Shown: positions 1 to 8,852, counted from the stretch's first letter. The stretch: 64,000 nt of DNA from Alkalihalobacillus sp. TS-13 (GCF_019720915.1 NZ_JAHKSI010000001.1:3162001-3226000), one strand, 5' to 3'. Notes: generated by a model not told the origin, from the sequence alone. Numbers and translations: made by a program.

Positions 1-268
1 TGATTGAAATGTTGGGATACACTTCTTTAAATTCTTCAATTGCATCTTTAATAGGGGCCGTATTGACATAGTCAGCTGCTAACCAAATCTCTAAATCGGT
101 TTTTGGTAGATCTGCTACTTTTTCATTAAATTCCGGAAGACCATCTGCTGCTAAGTCACGATCTGGAGGTTCTACATTCATCTTTTCTCCTGAAGAACCT
201 TCAGAGTTCGATTGACATCCAGCTAGTACCAATAACGTGATAAATAAATACAACACCGCTTTTTTCAT
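1..268 (-). CDS. Extracellular solute-binding lipoprotein, N-terminal part
   Basis: This is the first 89 codons of a gene that runs off the left edge. The start at 268 has an AGGAGG site 6-7 bases upstream. The N-terminus has a basic head, a hydrophobic core and the lipobox LAGC with Cys18, so the product is a lipoprotein on the outer face of the membrane. The segment LEIWLAADYVNTAPIKDAIEEFK resembles the opening strand and helix of family 1 (maltose/multiple-sugar) ABC binding proteins. It lies 102 bp downstream of a LacI-type regulator on the same strand, which fits a sugar-uptake operon under LacI control. The substrate and the rest of the importer lie outside the window. Confidence 0.75.
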   Translation of the reverse strand, partial: MKKAVLYLFITLLVLAGCQSNSEGSSGEKMNVEPPDRDLAADGLPEFNEKVADLPKTDLEIWLAADYVNTAPIKDAIEEFKEVYPNISI

Positions 269-370
269 GGATATCCTCCTAGTTTTTCAACATTTTTGTA
301 AGCCCTTACAATTGCAACTTGAAAAAGTGGATACTTTTGCTTACCTCCCCCTTCCATGAAGTGAATTTCA

Positions 371-1378
371 TTATAATTTTTTACAAGAATCACGGATGAC
401 AAGCTTCGCTGGAATGATCTTACTTCTAGGTGATAAATCATCATGCAGCGTAGTGATTAATATACTGGCTGCTTCCTCTCCTAGCTTTTCAGGAAACAAT
501 TCGGTGCTAGTAAGTCGTGGATTGATCTCGCGGGCCAGCGTCTCATTGTTACTTAACGCTATTAATGAAAGGTCATTAGGAATGTCGATTTTCAATTCTC
601 TCGCAGCACGCATGACCCCAAGAGCCACACGATCAGTATCTGCGATAATTGCGGTGTATTTCTTCTCTTTATTCTTTTCTAGTAAACTTTTATATCCATA
701 ATCTGAAGTGGTTTTAAATCGGTTTTGATGGTTATATACAACGTTGTCTTCTTGGAATGGAATACCATAGTTTTCATAGGCTTTTTTCAGCCCTGCTTTC
801 CGGTCCTCCGCCACTGTCATATGAAGGGATGCATTTAGAAACAAAATATCGGTGTGCCCATTGGCGATCAGATATTCACCAACTTCCTTAACCATTTCAG
901 TATTGTTATTGTCAACATATTTCGTGTCATTATCTTTTTCATCTGGTCTTCCAATGATTACAAAGGGAGTGTTGGATAGTTTATATTGCCTGATCCGTAC
1001 ATCTTCATCTCTAGGATTTAATAAAATCACTCCGTCTACTGGATCATGAGAGGAGAAACTTGTCTCGTCATTTTCGTAGATTCTATCTAATAGCACTCGA
1101 TAGCTCTGTTCCGAGCACTTCTTTACAACTCCGTCTATGATTTTCGTTTCAAAACTGCTTAATTCATAATCTAAAGTAGGCATTTTCAATCCAATAATCA
1201 TTGTTTTTTTCGTAGCTAGACTCCGCGCCATATGATTCGGTACATAGTTTAACTGAGCTGCCACTTCCAAAACTCGATTTGTCACTTCCTTACTTATAGG
1301 ACGCTTTTTACTGAACACATTTGAAACAGTGCTTTTAGAAACACCTGCAGCTTTTGCCACATCACCTATCGTTACCAT
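371..1378 (-). CDS. LacI-family transcriptional regulator
   Basis: A 335-residue repressor with an N-terminal LacI helix-turn-helix (TIGDVAKAAGVSKSTVS, residues 3-19), a hinge helix (NHMARSLATKKT) and a periplasmic-binding-protein-like effector domain from about residue 60. A longer frame opens at 1402, but a GAGGAG site lies 6 bases upstream of the ATG at 1378, and the protein then begins MVTIGDVA as is usual in the family. Two identical 20-bp sites centred on AACCGGTT lie upstream at 1454-1473 and 1540-1559, suggesting autorepression and control of the downstream sugar-binding-protein gene. The effector sugar is unknown. Confidence 0.93.
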   Translation of the reverse strand: MVTIGDVAKAAGVSKSTVSNVFSKKRPISKEVTNRVLEVAAQLNYVPNHMARSLATKKTMIIGLKMPTLDYELSSFETKIIDGVVKKCSEQSYRVLLDRIYENDETSFSSHDPVDGVILLNPRDEDVRIRQYKLSNTPFVIIGRPDEKDNDTKYVDNNNTEMVKEVGEYLIANGHTDILFLNASLHMTVAEDRKAGLKKAYENYGIPFQEDNVVYNHQNRFKTTSDYGYKSLLEKNKEKKYTAIIADTDRVALGVMRAARELKIDIPNDLSLIALSNNETLAREINPRLTSTELFPEKLGEEAASILITTLHDDLSPRSKIIPAKLVIRDSCKKL

Positions 1379-1453
1379 AGCCATCTCCTCTACCCCATCC
1401 AAAAACCAAATTTATTTTTGTGAGTTATGATTCTGTGGAATCTTCCGTCGAAT

Positions 1454-1473
1454 CGTCGAACCGGTTTCATTAA
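1454..1473. promoter_or_regulatory. LacI-type operator, copy 1
   Basis: The 20-mer CGTCGAACCGGTTTCATTAA has the central AACCGGTT palindrome typical of LacI/GalR operators. The identical 20-mer recurs at 1540-1559, 86 bp away (about eight helical turns). Both lie upstream of the LacI gene start, so autoregulation by looping is likely but inferred. Confidence 0.75.
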
Positions 1474-1539
1474 CAATCAAAAAAAATATAAGTTAGTTAA
1501 AAGTTTTTTCACTTAATATGTAAGTTTTTTATAATATTT

Positions 1540-1559
1540 CGTCGAACCGGTTTCATTAA
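1540..1559. promoter_or_regulatory. LacI-type operator, copy 2
   Basis: Identical 20-base copy of the site at 1454-1473. The AT-rich stretch between the two copies presumably holds the promoter of the LacI gene. Confidence 0.75.
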
Positions 1560-1642
1560 TATGGTGCCATTATAGACAACATCATGAAATATGTCAATAT
1601 TCAGAATATAATAATTTAGAAGGAAGACTATACCTCGCTGAC

Positions 1643-1850
1643 TGTACCTGGCACCGATCCAAAAGCCAGTCGTACCAAGGGATACAGATCGGTGCCTGGT
1701 ACACTTTTAAAAGTCTTGCAGGACAATGGATTGAAAATGGTACCAGGTACACTTTGAAAACCCTTGTGCTACACGGGTTCCTTTTCGGTGCCTGGCACCT
1801 TTTGAAAACCGTTGGGGCACAAGGGTTAAATTGTCGTACCTGGCACCGAG
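1643..1850. repeat. 48-bp-phased GTGCCTGGCAC array, 5 units
   Basis: Palindrome units start at 1644, 1692, 1740, 1788 and 1836, each exactly 48 bp from the next; three have GTACC in place of GTGCC. The intervals hold imperfect palindromes such as AACCGTTGGGGCACAAGGGTT. The right end carries the AAATTGTC boundary module. Overlapping open frames here are an effect of the 48-bp (multiple of 3) period, not genes. Confidence 0.95.
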
Positions 1851-1857
1851 AAAATTG

Positions 1858-1952
1858 CGACATTTTTCGTGTTTGGTCAATCAATCGTTTGTTTGAGTGC
1901 GGGGAATGATTGTGGTTGTGGGGTTTTGGATTTCAATCAAACGTTTGTTTAA
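1858..1952. repeat. Twin AATCAAACGTTTGTTT element, locus 1
   Basis: CGACA at 1858 is followed exactly 20 bp later by CAATCAATCGTTTGTTTGA (1878-1896) and 56 bp after that by CAATCAAACGTTTGTTTAA (1934-1952). The same spacings occur at 3485, 37678 and 38321. The element sits directly beyond a 48-bp array and before the terminator of the carboxypeptidase gene. Confidence 0.85.
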
Positions 1953-1957
1953 CGCAT

Positions 1958-2010
1958 ATTAAAAGGACTACCCCCCTCTCCTTGATCGTGTGGGAGTTAG
2001 TCCTTTTAAT
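1958..2010 (-). terminator. Rho-independent terminator of the carboxypeptidase gene
   Basis: A 13-bp perfect stem, ATTAAAAGGACTA / TAGTCCTTTTAAT, encloses a loop with complementary C-rich and GGGAG segments, 8 bp after the stop codon at 2018. The arm ends in an AT-rich tail on the minus strand. Confidence 0.8.
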
Positions 2011-2017
2011 TTAATTA

Positions 2018-3070
2018 TTAGTTACCGAATTTTGCTTCGTATAGTTGGTAACTTTCTTCTGCAGCGTACAGTCCTACTGATTTATTCTTTTCCCAGGCTG
2101 GATCGAATTCTGAGATCGGCAGATGACGTTGACCCGGATATTTTCCGATTTCCATTGTAAGACCCGGCCGTTGATATTTGCTGATGAACCAGTCTGTCAT
2201 TCCTCCACCTGATGGATTTGATCCAGGAAAGACGAGCTCATAACCTGTGATGTTCCCAACTTCTTTAGCAATTCTGTGATCTCGTTCATATTGCGCCCCT
2301 GTTTGTTTGAAGTTCCAATAAATCACTTCTCCTGCGCTGTGATAAGGGACAGCGATTTCAGGCATAATTGATTTTGTAAAGTTCACAACAGCCCTGACTT
2401 CTGATGCGCTATGAGGTGCTGCTCCTTTATAAAAAGCCCAGCTTGGTTCAGGACGAGCATCCTGGATGTTTTTCCAATCCGCATTGTAATTCCGGTTCAA
2501 ATCGACGCCCTTAGCGTTAGCTTTCCACCTCGTAAAATCTGTGCTTCCTTCATTCATCCGGATCAAGTCGCCATGTACACTGTCCGGAAAAGGCTCTAAA
2601 CCGCTCTGTTGTAATGTAACGCCATCTGGATTAACCATCGGAACGAACCACATCGTTGTTTTATTTAATACTTCTTTTACATTGTAGCCATCGATCGTGC
2701 TTCCAGCTTGATAGGCCCGAGCATACTCATCGATCATGTACATGTTGAGGTTCGTTGTCAGCCACTCTCTCGCATGATGGGAACCGTTGATAAAAACGGA
2801 TGGCCCGCCAGGATCATTGTTTCCGAGCGAAACCGCATAGATGTCGCGACCATATTCGCTCTTCCCAATCACTTTATAGTTTATAAGATTAGGATGTCTT
2901 TCAGCTAATAGCTTAATATCCCGTACCATCTCAGAGTATGTATACGTTTGATGGGGATCTACTACACTTTCGTGGGCATTCGCAGACGTCGGAAACAATA
3001 AGATGCTCCCTAACAGGATAATGGAAAAATACGTGAGGGTGTGTTTCAGATTGAACTTCTTCAGATTCAT
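2018..3070 (-). CDS. Secreted M14-family zinc carboxypeptidase
   Basis: A 350-residue protein with a Sec signal peptide (basic start, hydrophobic core to about residue 26, likely cleavage after SANA, residue 32) and a complete M14 catalytic domain. Zinc ligands are visible as H99 and E102 in HHARE and H244 in PYHSAGE; substrate carboxylate binding is by NRNY near residue 192-195; the catalytic glutamate is E307 in LTMEIGK. It should remove C-terminal residues from peptides outside the cell. The ATG at 3070 has an AGGAGG site 9 bases upstream. It is a single-gene unit with its own terminator. The length fits compact Bacillus secreted carboxypeptidases rather than the two-domain murein DL-endopeptidase types. 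Confidence 0.93.
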   Translation of the reverse strand: MNLKKFNLKHTLTYFSIILLGSILLFPTSANAHESVVDPHQTYTYSEMVRDIKLLAERHPNLINYKVIGKSEYGRDIYAVSLGNNDPGGPSVFINGSHHAREWLTTNLNMYMIDEYARAYQAGSTIDGYNVKEVLNKTTMWFVPMVNPDGVTLQQSGLEPFPDSVHGDLIRMNEGSTDFTRWKANAKGVDLNRNYNADWKNIQDARPEPSWAFYKGAAPHSASEVRAVVNFTKSIMPEIAVPYHSAGEVIYWNFKQTGAQYERDHRIAKEVGNITGYELVFPGSNPSGGGMTDWFISKYQRPGLTMEIGKYPGQRHLPISEFDPAWEKNKSVGLYAAEESYQLYEAKFGN

Positions 3071-3307
3071 CGTTCAGCTCCTCCTATAATTATGTAAAAA
3101 TAGTAAATTCAGTTGGGTATTTGGTTTTCGCAACCGACTCTCCATCCTTCCGAATCTAATAGAATTACAGAAAATCCCTGTAACACCTAGACTCAGACCG
3201 CATTCCACACCCTACATTCAATAGTTGCATTGTTATATCCTGCAAACTTTTCAAAGCAAATAAAATCAAAACTATTTAACTATCAACCAAGTAGGTCAAC
3301 CTGAGTG

Positions 3308-3464
3308 CGTGCCTGGCACTTATTAGAAACCCTTGAGCCACAAGCACTACAGATTGGTGCCAGGCACCGATTGGGAAGCCTTGGTACCATTGACTTCTTT
3401 CTCGGTGCCTGGCACCTTTCGAGAACCGTTGGGGCTCAAGGGGTAAATTGTCGTGCCCGGTACA
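3308..3464. repeat. 48-bp-phased GTGCCTGGCAC array, 4 units
   Basis: Units start at 3309, 3357, 3405 and 3453. The last is GTGCCCGGTAC. The right-hand interval (GTTGGGGCTCAAGGGG, then AAATTGTC) is the same boundary module as in the array at 1643. The rest of the 3071-3634 gap holds the carboxypeptidase promoter region, the twin-palindrome element and a terminator. Confidence 0.93.
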
Positions 3465-3484
3465 GGAGGTTTTACTAATATAGG

Positions 3485-3580
3485 CGACATGTTTTGCGAT
3501 TGGTCAATCAAACGTTTGTTTAAGGGGTTGGAGTGGTTGATGAGTAGGGGTTTTGGATTTCAATCAAATGTTTGATTGAA
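3485..3580. repeat. Twin AATCAAACGTTTGTTT element, locus 2
   Basis: CGACA at 3485, CAATCAAACGTTTGTTTAA at 3505-3523 (20 bp on), and CAATCAAATGTTTGATTGAA at 3561-3580 (56 bp on). The segment GGGGTTTTGGATTT before the second palindrome is shared with locus 1. Confidence 0.85.
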
Positions 3581-3584
3581 TTAG

Positions 3585-3622
3585 AAAAGCCCAATTGAAC
3601 AACGGTTTGTTCAACTGGGCTT
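3585..3622 (-). terminator. Terminator of the CoA-transferase/transporter operon
   Basis: Stem GCCCAATTGAAC / GTTCAACTGGGC with one mismatch and a short loop; the minus-strand arm ends in TTTTC. It lies 12 bp beyond the flavin reductase stop codon and so closes the operon that begins at 8626. Confidence 0.8.
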
Positions 3623-3634
3623 CCTCTACATATG

Positions 3635-4231
3635 TCATCTTGGCAACTTGAAGAATTCTGTGTTTTCGCTGTAGTTGCCTGCTAGCCTTCCGAGTGGTTG
3701 GAGTTTTTCGAGGTTGACTTTGTAGTTTTCCAGGTAGTATTCATCCTTGATATGATAGTGGACCATTTCGCCAAGGATAAGGTTGTCGGACCCAAGCTGA
3801 ATAATATCATGGAGCTTGCATTCCATTTGGATTGGAGCTTCCTGCACCCGTTTCGGCTTAACAACCGCACTGTCTACGGGCGTCAATCCAGCCTCCTCGA
3901 ACTCGTCCACCTCGCTCGGAAGGTTTTCGGAGCTTTTTTGCATCTGGTTCCCTAATTCAGAAGGCACGACATTGATGACAAATTCTTTTTGCGAACGGAT
4001 ATTCACAAGCGTATCTTTTTCCGTACCTTCGCGTTCTCCTACCCCAGGTCCGATCGAAATCGCTAGAATCGGCGGTTTTCTTGAAGCTACCGTAAAGAAA
4101 CTGAATGGAGCCAGATTTAACTTCCCTTTCTCAGAAATGGTCGAGACCCATGCAATCGGCCTCGGAACGACTGACCCTGTCAATAATTTATAAACTTCTT
4201 TTGTACCTAGTTGTGATGGATCAAATTCCAT
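3635..4231 (-). CDS. Flavin reductase family protein (FMN-binding split barrel)
   Basis: A 198-residue protein of the flavin-reductase-like/FMN-binding split-barrel family. Diagnostic segments are VPRPIAWVSTISEKGKLNLAPFSFF (residues 22-46) and GVGEREGTEKDT with FVINVV, where the family binds flavin phosphate. Such proteins bind FMN and can reduce flavin with NAD(P)H for a partner oxygenase, but many act alone. No oxygenase is visible nearby. It is the last gene of a five-gene minus-strand operon, 26 bp after the MFS gene, which suggests a role in the same catabolic pathway. The exact reaction is not deducible. Confidence 0.85.
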   Translation of the reverse strand: MEFDPSQLGTKEVYKLLTGSVVPRPIAWVSTISEKGKLNLAPFSFFTVASRKPPILAISIGPGVGEREGTEKDTLVNIRSQKEFVINVVPSELGNQMQKSSENLPSEVDEFEEAGLTPVDSAVVKPKRVQEAPIQMECKLHDIIQLGSDNLILGEMVHYHIKDEYYLENYKVNLEKLQPLGRLAGNYSENTEFFKLPR

Positions 4232-4257
4232 GATCTATTCCCTCCTCTATCCATATA

Positions 4258-5517
4258 TCAGGAGTCTGCTAATCTAGTTTTCTTGATGTGATGCGAAAAC
4301 ATCGTTAACAGCACGATTACAATACCCATAATTGCGGTGATTGAAAGCCACCCTGCTGTGTAGTGCCCATTTTGATCGACCATCAGCCCGAAAATCGGCG
4401 GTATGAAAATGACGCCCATCGATCCTAACGTGATGCTGAACCCGCTCGACAGGCCAGTTTGTTCTTTCGGAACGAGTTCTGAGGCGATATTCATCCAGAT
4501 CCCGTTGAATCCGGAAACACAAAATCCGAATACGACAATGACCGGAACCAGTGCCAAAAACGGAGTGCCTTCTGGCAAGAAAGCGACGGTCGTACTTGCG
4601 ATTGCTGCTAAAACGGCGATGATGTAGACGATGATCAAACGTCTTCCATTGAACAACCTGTCACTGATGACGCCCCAGCCAATCCTCCCAAGCGAACCAC
4701 TCACCTCAGATATGACGAGCAGAATTCCCGACAAAAACAGGCTGATTCCCATTTTTTCATAAGCGAATAAAACGAGGTACGTATTCAGGCACATTTGCGA
4801 TCCGTTCAACCCCATCGCACTCAAACTGATCAGCAGCAGGGATTTGTTTTTTCCCATTTTCACAAGCGATCTACTAAAGAACGAGATTCCTACTTTTTTT
4901 CGAGGCTTTAAACTTCCCAATGGATCCCTATAAAAGGCGAATGCGACAAAACCGGTGATGATCAAACCGATACACGCGATCAAAAGCACTGGACGCCAGC
5001 CAAATTCAGCCGAAAGAGGCAGCAATAGAAAACCAGCCATGGCGGATCCGAATGTGATACCCATCTGCTTGATCCCCATCGCAGTCCCTCTTTGGGTTTG
5101 AGAAAACCAGTAAATGATGCCTCGATTCGAAGTAGGATGCATCGCGCCGTATCCAAGTCCTCCAATCAAGACTAAAAGCAGGACAAAAACGAAGTTGTTC
5201 AGCATTGTCATGATCAGAAAACTGACGCCCAAGCAGAGTGAAAGCATCAAAAGCAACCGTCTGGAACCGATGAAATCCGCCACGAATCCTACTGGAATGG
5301 ATGCTAAAGCTTGCCCGATAAAAAGTGCTGATGGCAGCAGTCCGATTTCTGCTTTTGTAAGGGAAAGGTCATCTCCGATTAATATTCCTAAAGGTCCGAG
5401 GCTCCTGCCGACGAACGCAACCATCAACTGAGCAGTAAGAAGCCACAGCAACATTCGCCATGGCTCTATGAAACCTCTTTGTTCTGCTTTAAGCTCAACC
5501 GTGTTCACATCAATCAT
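4258..5517 (-). CDS. MFS transporter
   Basis: A 419-residue major facilitator with about 12 hydrophobic segments and an MFS loop 2-3 signature (GFVADFIGSRRLLL, residues about 77-90). The second-half equivalent is RIGWGVISDRLFNGRRL. It resembles organic-anion or aromatic-acid permeases of the oxalate/formate and ACS-like groups. It lies between a sodium symporter and a flavin reductase in the CoA-transferase operon, so the operon encodes two unrelated uptake or exchange routes, perhaps for the same carboxylate or its product. The substrate cannot be assigned from sequence. Confidence 0.88.
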   Translation of the reverse strand: MIDVNTVELKAEQRGFIEPWRMLLWLLTAQLMVAFVGRSLGPLGILIGDDLSLTKAEIGLLPSALFIGQALASIPVGFVADFIGSRRLLLMLSLCLGVSFLIMTMLNNFVFVLLLVLIGGLGYGAMHPTSNRGIIYWFSQTQRGTAMGIKQMGITFGSAMAGFLLLPLSAEFGWRPVLLIACIGLIITGFVAFAFYRDPLGSLKPRKKVGISFFSRSLVKMGKNKSLLLISLSAMGLNGSQMCLNTYLVLFAYEKMGISLFLSGILLVISEVSGSLGRIGWGVISDRLFNGRRLIIVYIIAVLAAIASTTVAFLPEGTPFLALVPVIVVFGFCVSGFNGIWMNIASELVPKEQTGLSSGFSITLGSMGVIFIPPIFGLMVDQNGHYTAGWLSITAIMGIVIVLLTMFSHHIKKTRLADS

Positions 5518-5558
5518 CTCTTTTTCTAGTCTTTAAAAGGTATAGAAGGACATCTTAA

Positions 5559-7064
5559 TTATGCCTCGATTTTCAAAGTAGTCATCTCCCCCGCCTGAAC
5601 CTCCTGCTTAGAAGATACAGGCACGAGGACAGATCCAACAACAGCTACACCGAAGTTCACGACGAGTCCAATGACACCACCATGGATTCCATAAATCGTT
5701 CCGTATCCGGTCAGTGTCATGGTACCGGCGATCAGTGCACCTAACAGCATGCCCCAGAAAACAGGCTTTGCGGAAAGCTTTTTCCAATACAGCCCCAAAA
5801 TGAAGGCTGGAAAAACTTGTACGAGTAACTCGAATTTTAACACGAAAATCTGATAAAGTGTTCCTGGAGGATTCCATGCTACCCACAAAAGCAGGATGAC
5901 CGCGAGTACGCCCACAATTTTTCCAACCAGTACTTTTCGATGTTCTGAAGCCTTCGGATTGATGAAGTTGCCGTAGATGTCATTCGAGATCATCGACGAA
6001 AAACTGAGCAGTACGGAGTCAGCCGTTGAAACAATTGCCGCAACGATCCCACCGAAAAACAGGATCATCACCCAGTAGTAGAACGAATTGATCGATGCAA
6101 TCTCGTTCGCCATCATCCCGACCAATTGCTCCGAGTTCGCCTCATTGAGACCTGGGAACATCGAAATGCCGATGATGCCGATCACGAACACCAAGCCAGT
6201 CGTTACCGGAGGCATCCATGCCATGCGCGCAAACGACTTTTTCAACGTTTTCTCACTTTCTGCTGAATAGATCCGTTGTATCGCGTGTGGGTAGATCGCC
6301 GCTCCACAACCGACCAGCAACAGGATGCTGAACCAATTGATCGAGGTCTCCATCGCCGGAACGCCCACCTTCGCTGGTTCTGAGTCCATGATGAAGGTCG
6401 TGACATTCGTGAGATTCCCCCCGACCAGATAGAGGGCGCCACCAAGAAAGACAAGGATTCCGACCATCAGCACCAAGCCTTGCATGACATCTGTAAAAGC
6501 GACCGCCTTCATTCCGCCCATCCATTCGTATGCGAGCATGACAAGAATGAACGCGATGACGGCGACCTGATACGGGATCGTGCCGCCTGTCATTCCAGCG
6601 ACAGCTTGTCCGATTGCGACGAGCTGCTCCAACAGGTAATTCCCAAGACCCCATAGCATGAGGAAGACTCCTAATAGTGTAACCGCTTTTGAATTGAACC
6701 GATAACGGAGCCAATCCGTCGGCGTAATGAATTTATTTCGTTTTGAGATGACATACAAACGTGGCGCGAACAACAGATAAACACCGATGATGATCGTCAT
6801 GAAAGAAACGGATTGAATCCAGGAAAATCCGGTCCGATACGCAGTCGGCGCATACCCGACGATCGTGTTTCCGCTGTATTGTGTCGCGTATAAGGTAAAA
6901 AACAATGCGATAAAGCCCAGGTTTTTACCGGCCAGAAAATAACCTGACATCGAGTGATGAAGATTCTTATTCCCTCGGCCGGCCAAATAGCCGATCAGGA
7001 GCATGACCAATGCGTAAAAGACGAGAATGAGGACGCCATCTAAACCCGAAAACGCTAGATTCAC
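5559..7064 (-). CDS. Sodium:solute symporter (SSS/SLC5 family)
   Basis: A 501-residue membrane protein with about 13 transmembrane segments and SSS-family features: GYLAGRG and YFLAGKNLG near the N-terminus, ATQYSGNTIVGYAPTAYRTGFSW in the first helices, and GGIVAAIVSTADSVLLSFSSMISNDIY in the region of the Na2 site. It should couple Na+ entry to uptake of an organic anion, probably the CoA-transferase substrate. Its start overlaps the stop of the small DUF3311 gene by 4 bp (ATGA), implying translational coupling. Family members carry pantothenate, proline, acetate or other monocarboxylates, so the substrate remains open. Confidence 0.9.
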   Translation of the reverse strand: MNLAFSGLDGVLILVFYALVMLLIGYLAGRGNKNLHHSMSGYFLAGKNLGFIALFFTLYATQYSGNTIVGYAPTAYRTGFSWIQSVSFMTIIIGVYLLFAPRLYVISKRNKFITPTDWLRYRFNSKAVTLLGVFLMLWGLGNYLLEQLVAIGQAVAGMTGGTIPYQVAVIAFILVMLAYEWMGGMKAVAFTDVMQGLVLMVGILVFLGGALYLVGGNLTNVTTFIMDSEPAKVGVPAMETSINWFSILLLVGCGAAIYPHAIQRIYSAESEKTLKKSFARMAWMPPVTTGLVFVIGIIGISMFPGLNEANSEQLVGMMANEIASINSFYYWVMILFFGGIVAAIVSTADSVLLSFSSMISNDIYGNFINPKASEHRKVLVGKIVGVLAVILLLWVAWNPPGTLYQIFVLKFELLVQVFPAFILGLYWKKLSAKPVFWGMLLGALIAGTMTLTGYGTIYGIHGGVIGLVVNFGVAVVGSVLVPVSSKQEVQAGEMTTLKIEA

Positions 7065-7315
7065 TGTTCATTCACCTTCCTTTTTTCCGCTTCTTCAATA
7101 TCTTCAACGATGTGCCACTGATGTTTGCATAACCAGCTCAAATAACCGCACAGGACTAACGAAAAAAAACCCGATAGGAATGCCCAAAATGGGAAGCCTA
7201 GTATGATTGGTTCGACCGCCTTGTCAGGATAGTACCAGGGAACGATTGTGAGAACGATCAGGACCAGCCCGATCCAAATCCACTTTTTCTTGATCGGCTC
7301 TTTCATTTTTTCCAC
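7061..7315 (-). CDS. DUF3311-type small membrane partner of the symporter
   Basis: An 84-residue protein with two hydrophobic segments (about residues 12-31 and 40-60), a pattern known for DUF3311 proteins encoded just before SSS symporters. A longer frame opens at 7381, but a TAGGAGG site is 9 bases upstream of the GTG at 7315, while the ATG nine bases further on is too distant. I therefore place the start at the GTG. It overlaps the symporter start by 4 bp. It is probably an accessory or stability subunit, by analogy with YhdT/PanF; this is inference from position. Confidence 0.8.
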   Translation of the reverse strand: MEKMKEPIKKKWIWIGLVLIVLTIVPWYYPDKAVEPIILGFPFWAFLSGFFSLVLCGYLSWLCKHQWHIVEDIEEAEKRKVNEQ

Positions 7316-7417
7316 GTGTTTCAACCTCCTATAGATGATAGAATTTTGTGAATATTTTAGGTGAAAACCGGGCATAGCCAAGCTTAGATGATGGCTGAGC
7401 CCTGAGTTTCATGTCAT

Positions 7418-8626
7418 TCAGATGATGTTCGTTGACCTTAAACCTTCGAGTTCAGTGTTGGTGAATCCGAGTAATTTGCTGTAAATCTCCTCATTGTGTT
7501 TCCCTGATTTTTCAGGACCCGGGTGGTTGACCTTGCCTGGTGTCCGACTTAATTTCGGTACGATCCCTGGCATCGGAAATTCGCCAAGCTCGGGGTGATC
7601 GACTTTTAAAATCATATCGCGCTCTTGATAGTGGGGGTCTTCGACGATCTCTTTTGCGGTATAGATCAGTCCGGACGGCACGCCTTTTTCCTCAAGCTTG
7701 ATGAGTGCTTCCTTTGCGGGCAGTGATTTCGTCCATTCCTCGATTAAAAGATCGAGCTCTTTCATGTGGCGGCCGCGTGCATGGTGGGTGGAGAAGCGTT
7801 CGTCATCAGCCAGTTCGGGTTGATCCATCGCTTCACACAGCCTTCTGAACACACCGTCTGCGTTGGCCCCGATTACGATGTACGTCTCGTCTTTTGTAAA
7901 ATAGATATTGGATGGCGCTACGCCTGGAAGGATATTCCCCATCCGCTCCCGAACATAACCCGCAAGCAAATAATCCGGGATCAAGCTCTCCATGACAGAA
8001 AAAACCGATTCGTATAGCGCCGTATCGACAACTTGCCCTTTTCCGGATTGCTCCCTTTCATGGAGAGCGACGAGACAGCCGATCGTAGCAAATAATGCGG
8101 CAAGGGTATCGCCTATCGATATGCCGATACGCGTCGGAGCACGGTCCGGGTAACCTGTAATGTTCCGCAATCCACCCATCGCTTCCCCTACACTTCCGAA
8201 ACCAGCACGGTGCTTGTATGGTCCGGTCTGACCAAATCCGGAGGTGCGCATCATAATCAGCTTCGGATTAATTTCCGAAAGCGTCTCATAGGACAAGTTC
8301 CACTTTTCCATTGTCCCAGGGCGGAAGTTTTCGATGATGATATCGGAGTCCTTCACCATTTCTTTTAAAATTTGCTGCCCTTTTTCTTCCCGGAGGTTGA
8401 GTGTGATCGATTTCTTGTTTCGTGATTGGATGGGCCACCACAGCCCTACCCCATCTTTTTCTTTGCCCCAATTTCTCATCGGGTCCTGTTTGTCCGGGGG
8501 TTCGATTTTGATCACTTCTGCACCGAAGTCGGCGAAGAGCCGCCCTGAAAACGGTCCAGCTAAAAGCGATCCCAATTCAAGGACGCGTACGCCTTCAAGA
8601 GGCAGGTGGTCAGGATTTTCGCTCAT
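7418..8626 (-). CDS. Class III (CaiB/BaiF, Frc-type) CoA-transferase
   Basis: A 402-residue family III CoA-transferase. The N-terminus GVRVLELGSLLAGPFSGRLFADFGAEVIKIE is the family's CoA-binding start, and the catalytic aspartate is visible as D173 in SIGDTLA. The enzyme should move CoA between an acyl-CoA donor and a free carboxylate through an aspartyl-CoA anhydride. It is the first gene of the minus-strand operon with the symporter and MFS genes. It diverges from the GntR gene and the HMG-CoA-lyase-like gene, so a plausible role is to activate an imported 3-hydroxy-3-methyl-type acid for the lyase. Confidence 0.92.
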   Translation of the reverse strand: MSENPDHLPLEGVRVLELGSLLAGPFSGRLFADFGAEVIKIEPPDKQDPMRNWGKEKDGVGLWWPIQSRNKKSITLNLREEKGQQILKEMVKDSDIIIENFRPGTMEKWNLSYETLSEINPKLIMMRTSGFGQTGPYKHRAGFGSVGEAMGGLRNITGYPDRAPTRIGISIGDTLAALFATIGCLVALHEREQSGKGQVVDTALYESVFSVMESLIPDYLLAGYVRERMGNILPGVAPSNIYFTKDETYIVIGANADGVFRRLCEAMDQPELADDERFSTHHARGRHMKELDLLIEEWTKSLPAKEALIKLEEKGVPSGLIYTAKEIVEDPHYQERDMILKVDHPELGEFPMPGIVPKLSRTPGKVNHPGPEKSGKHNEEIYSKLLGFTNTELEGLRSTNII

Positions 8627-8670
8627 ATTTAATCCTCCTTACACGAGTGGCTGTCTAAAGATTCAGAATG

Positions 8671-8701
8671 TTGCATACAATACTAACAAACTTGTATACA
8701 A
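8671..8701. promoter_or_regulatory. Paired TTGTATACAA operator sites (CoA-transferase side)
   Basis: TTGCATACAA at 8671-8680 and the perfect palindrome TTGTATACAA at 8692-8701 lie in the divergent intergenic region, 21 bp apart (two helical turns). The same core recurs at 8825-8834 before the GntR gene and at 10532-10560. These are good candidates for binding by the adjacent GntR regulator. Confidence 0.75.
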
Positions 8702-8824
8702 AAAATCAATAGCTTTTTGGAAACGTTTTATTATTGGGTAAAATTAGCTGTTTTCAGGTGGTAATTGATGGTTTTTTGTCATTTTCGGTATTGTTTTTTG
8801 AATTTATTGAAAATTTATTCCTGT

Positions 8825-8834
8825 TTGTATACAA
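8825..8834. promoter_or_regulatory. TTGTATACAA operator (GntR side)
   Basis: Perfect 10-bp palindrome 18 bp before the GntR start codon, where binding would block its transcription. Together with 8671-8701 it gives one site set per divergent promoter, which fits autoregulation and co-control of the operon on the other side. Confidence 0.72.
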
Positions 8835-8852
8835 TAGAATCGAGGTGTTGAT

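Noticed and set aside
1594-1884. Open reading frames across the repeat arrays (also 10897-11145, 44469-44810, 48883-49119, 41361-41771)
   Set aside because: A 48-bp period is a multiple of three, so open frames arise in several phases at once; the translations repeat VPGT/CLAP-type strings and lack ribosome sites.
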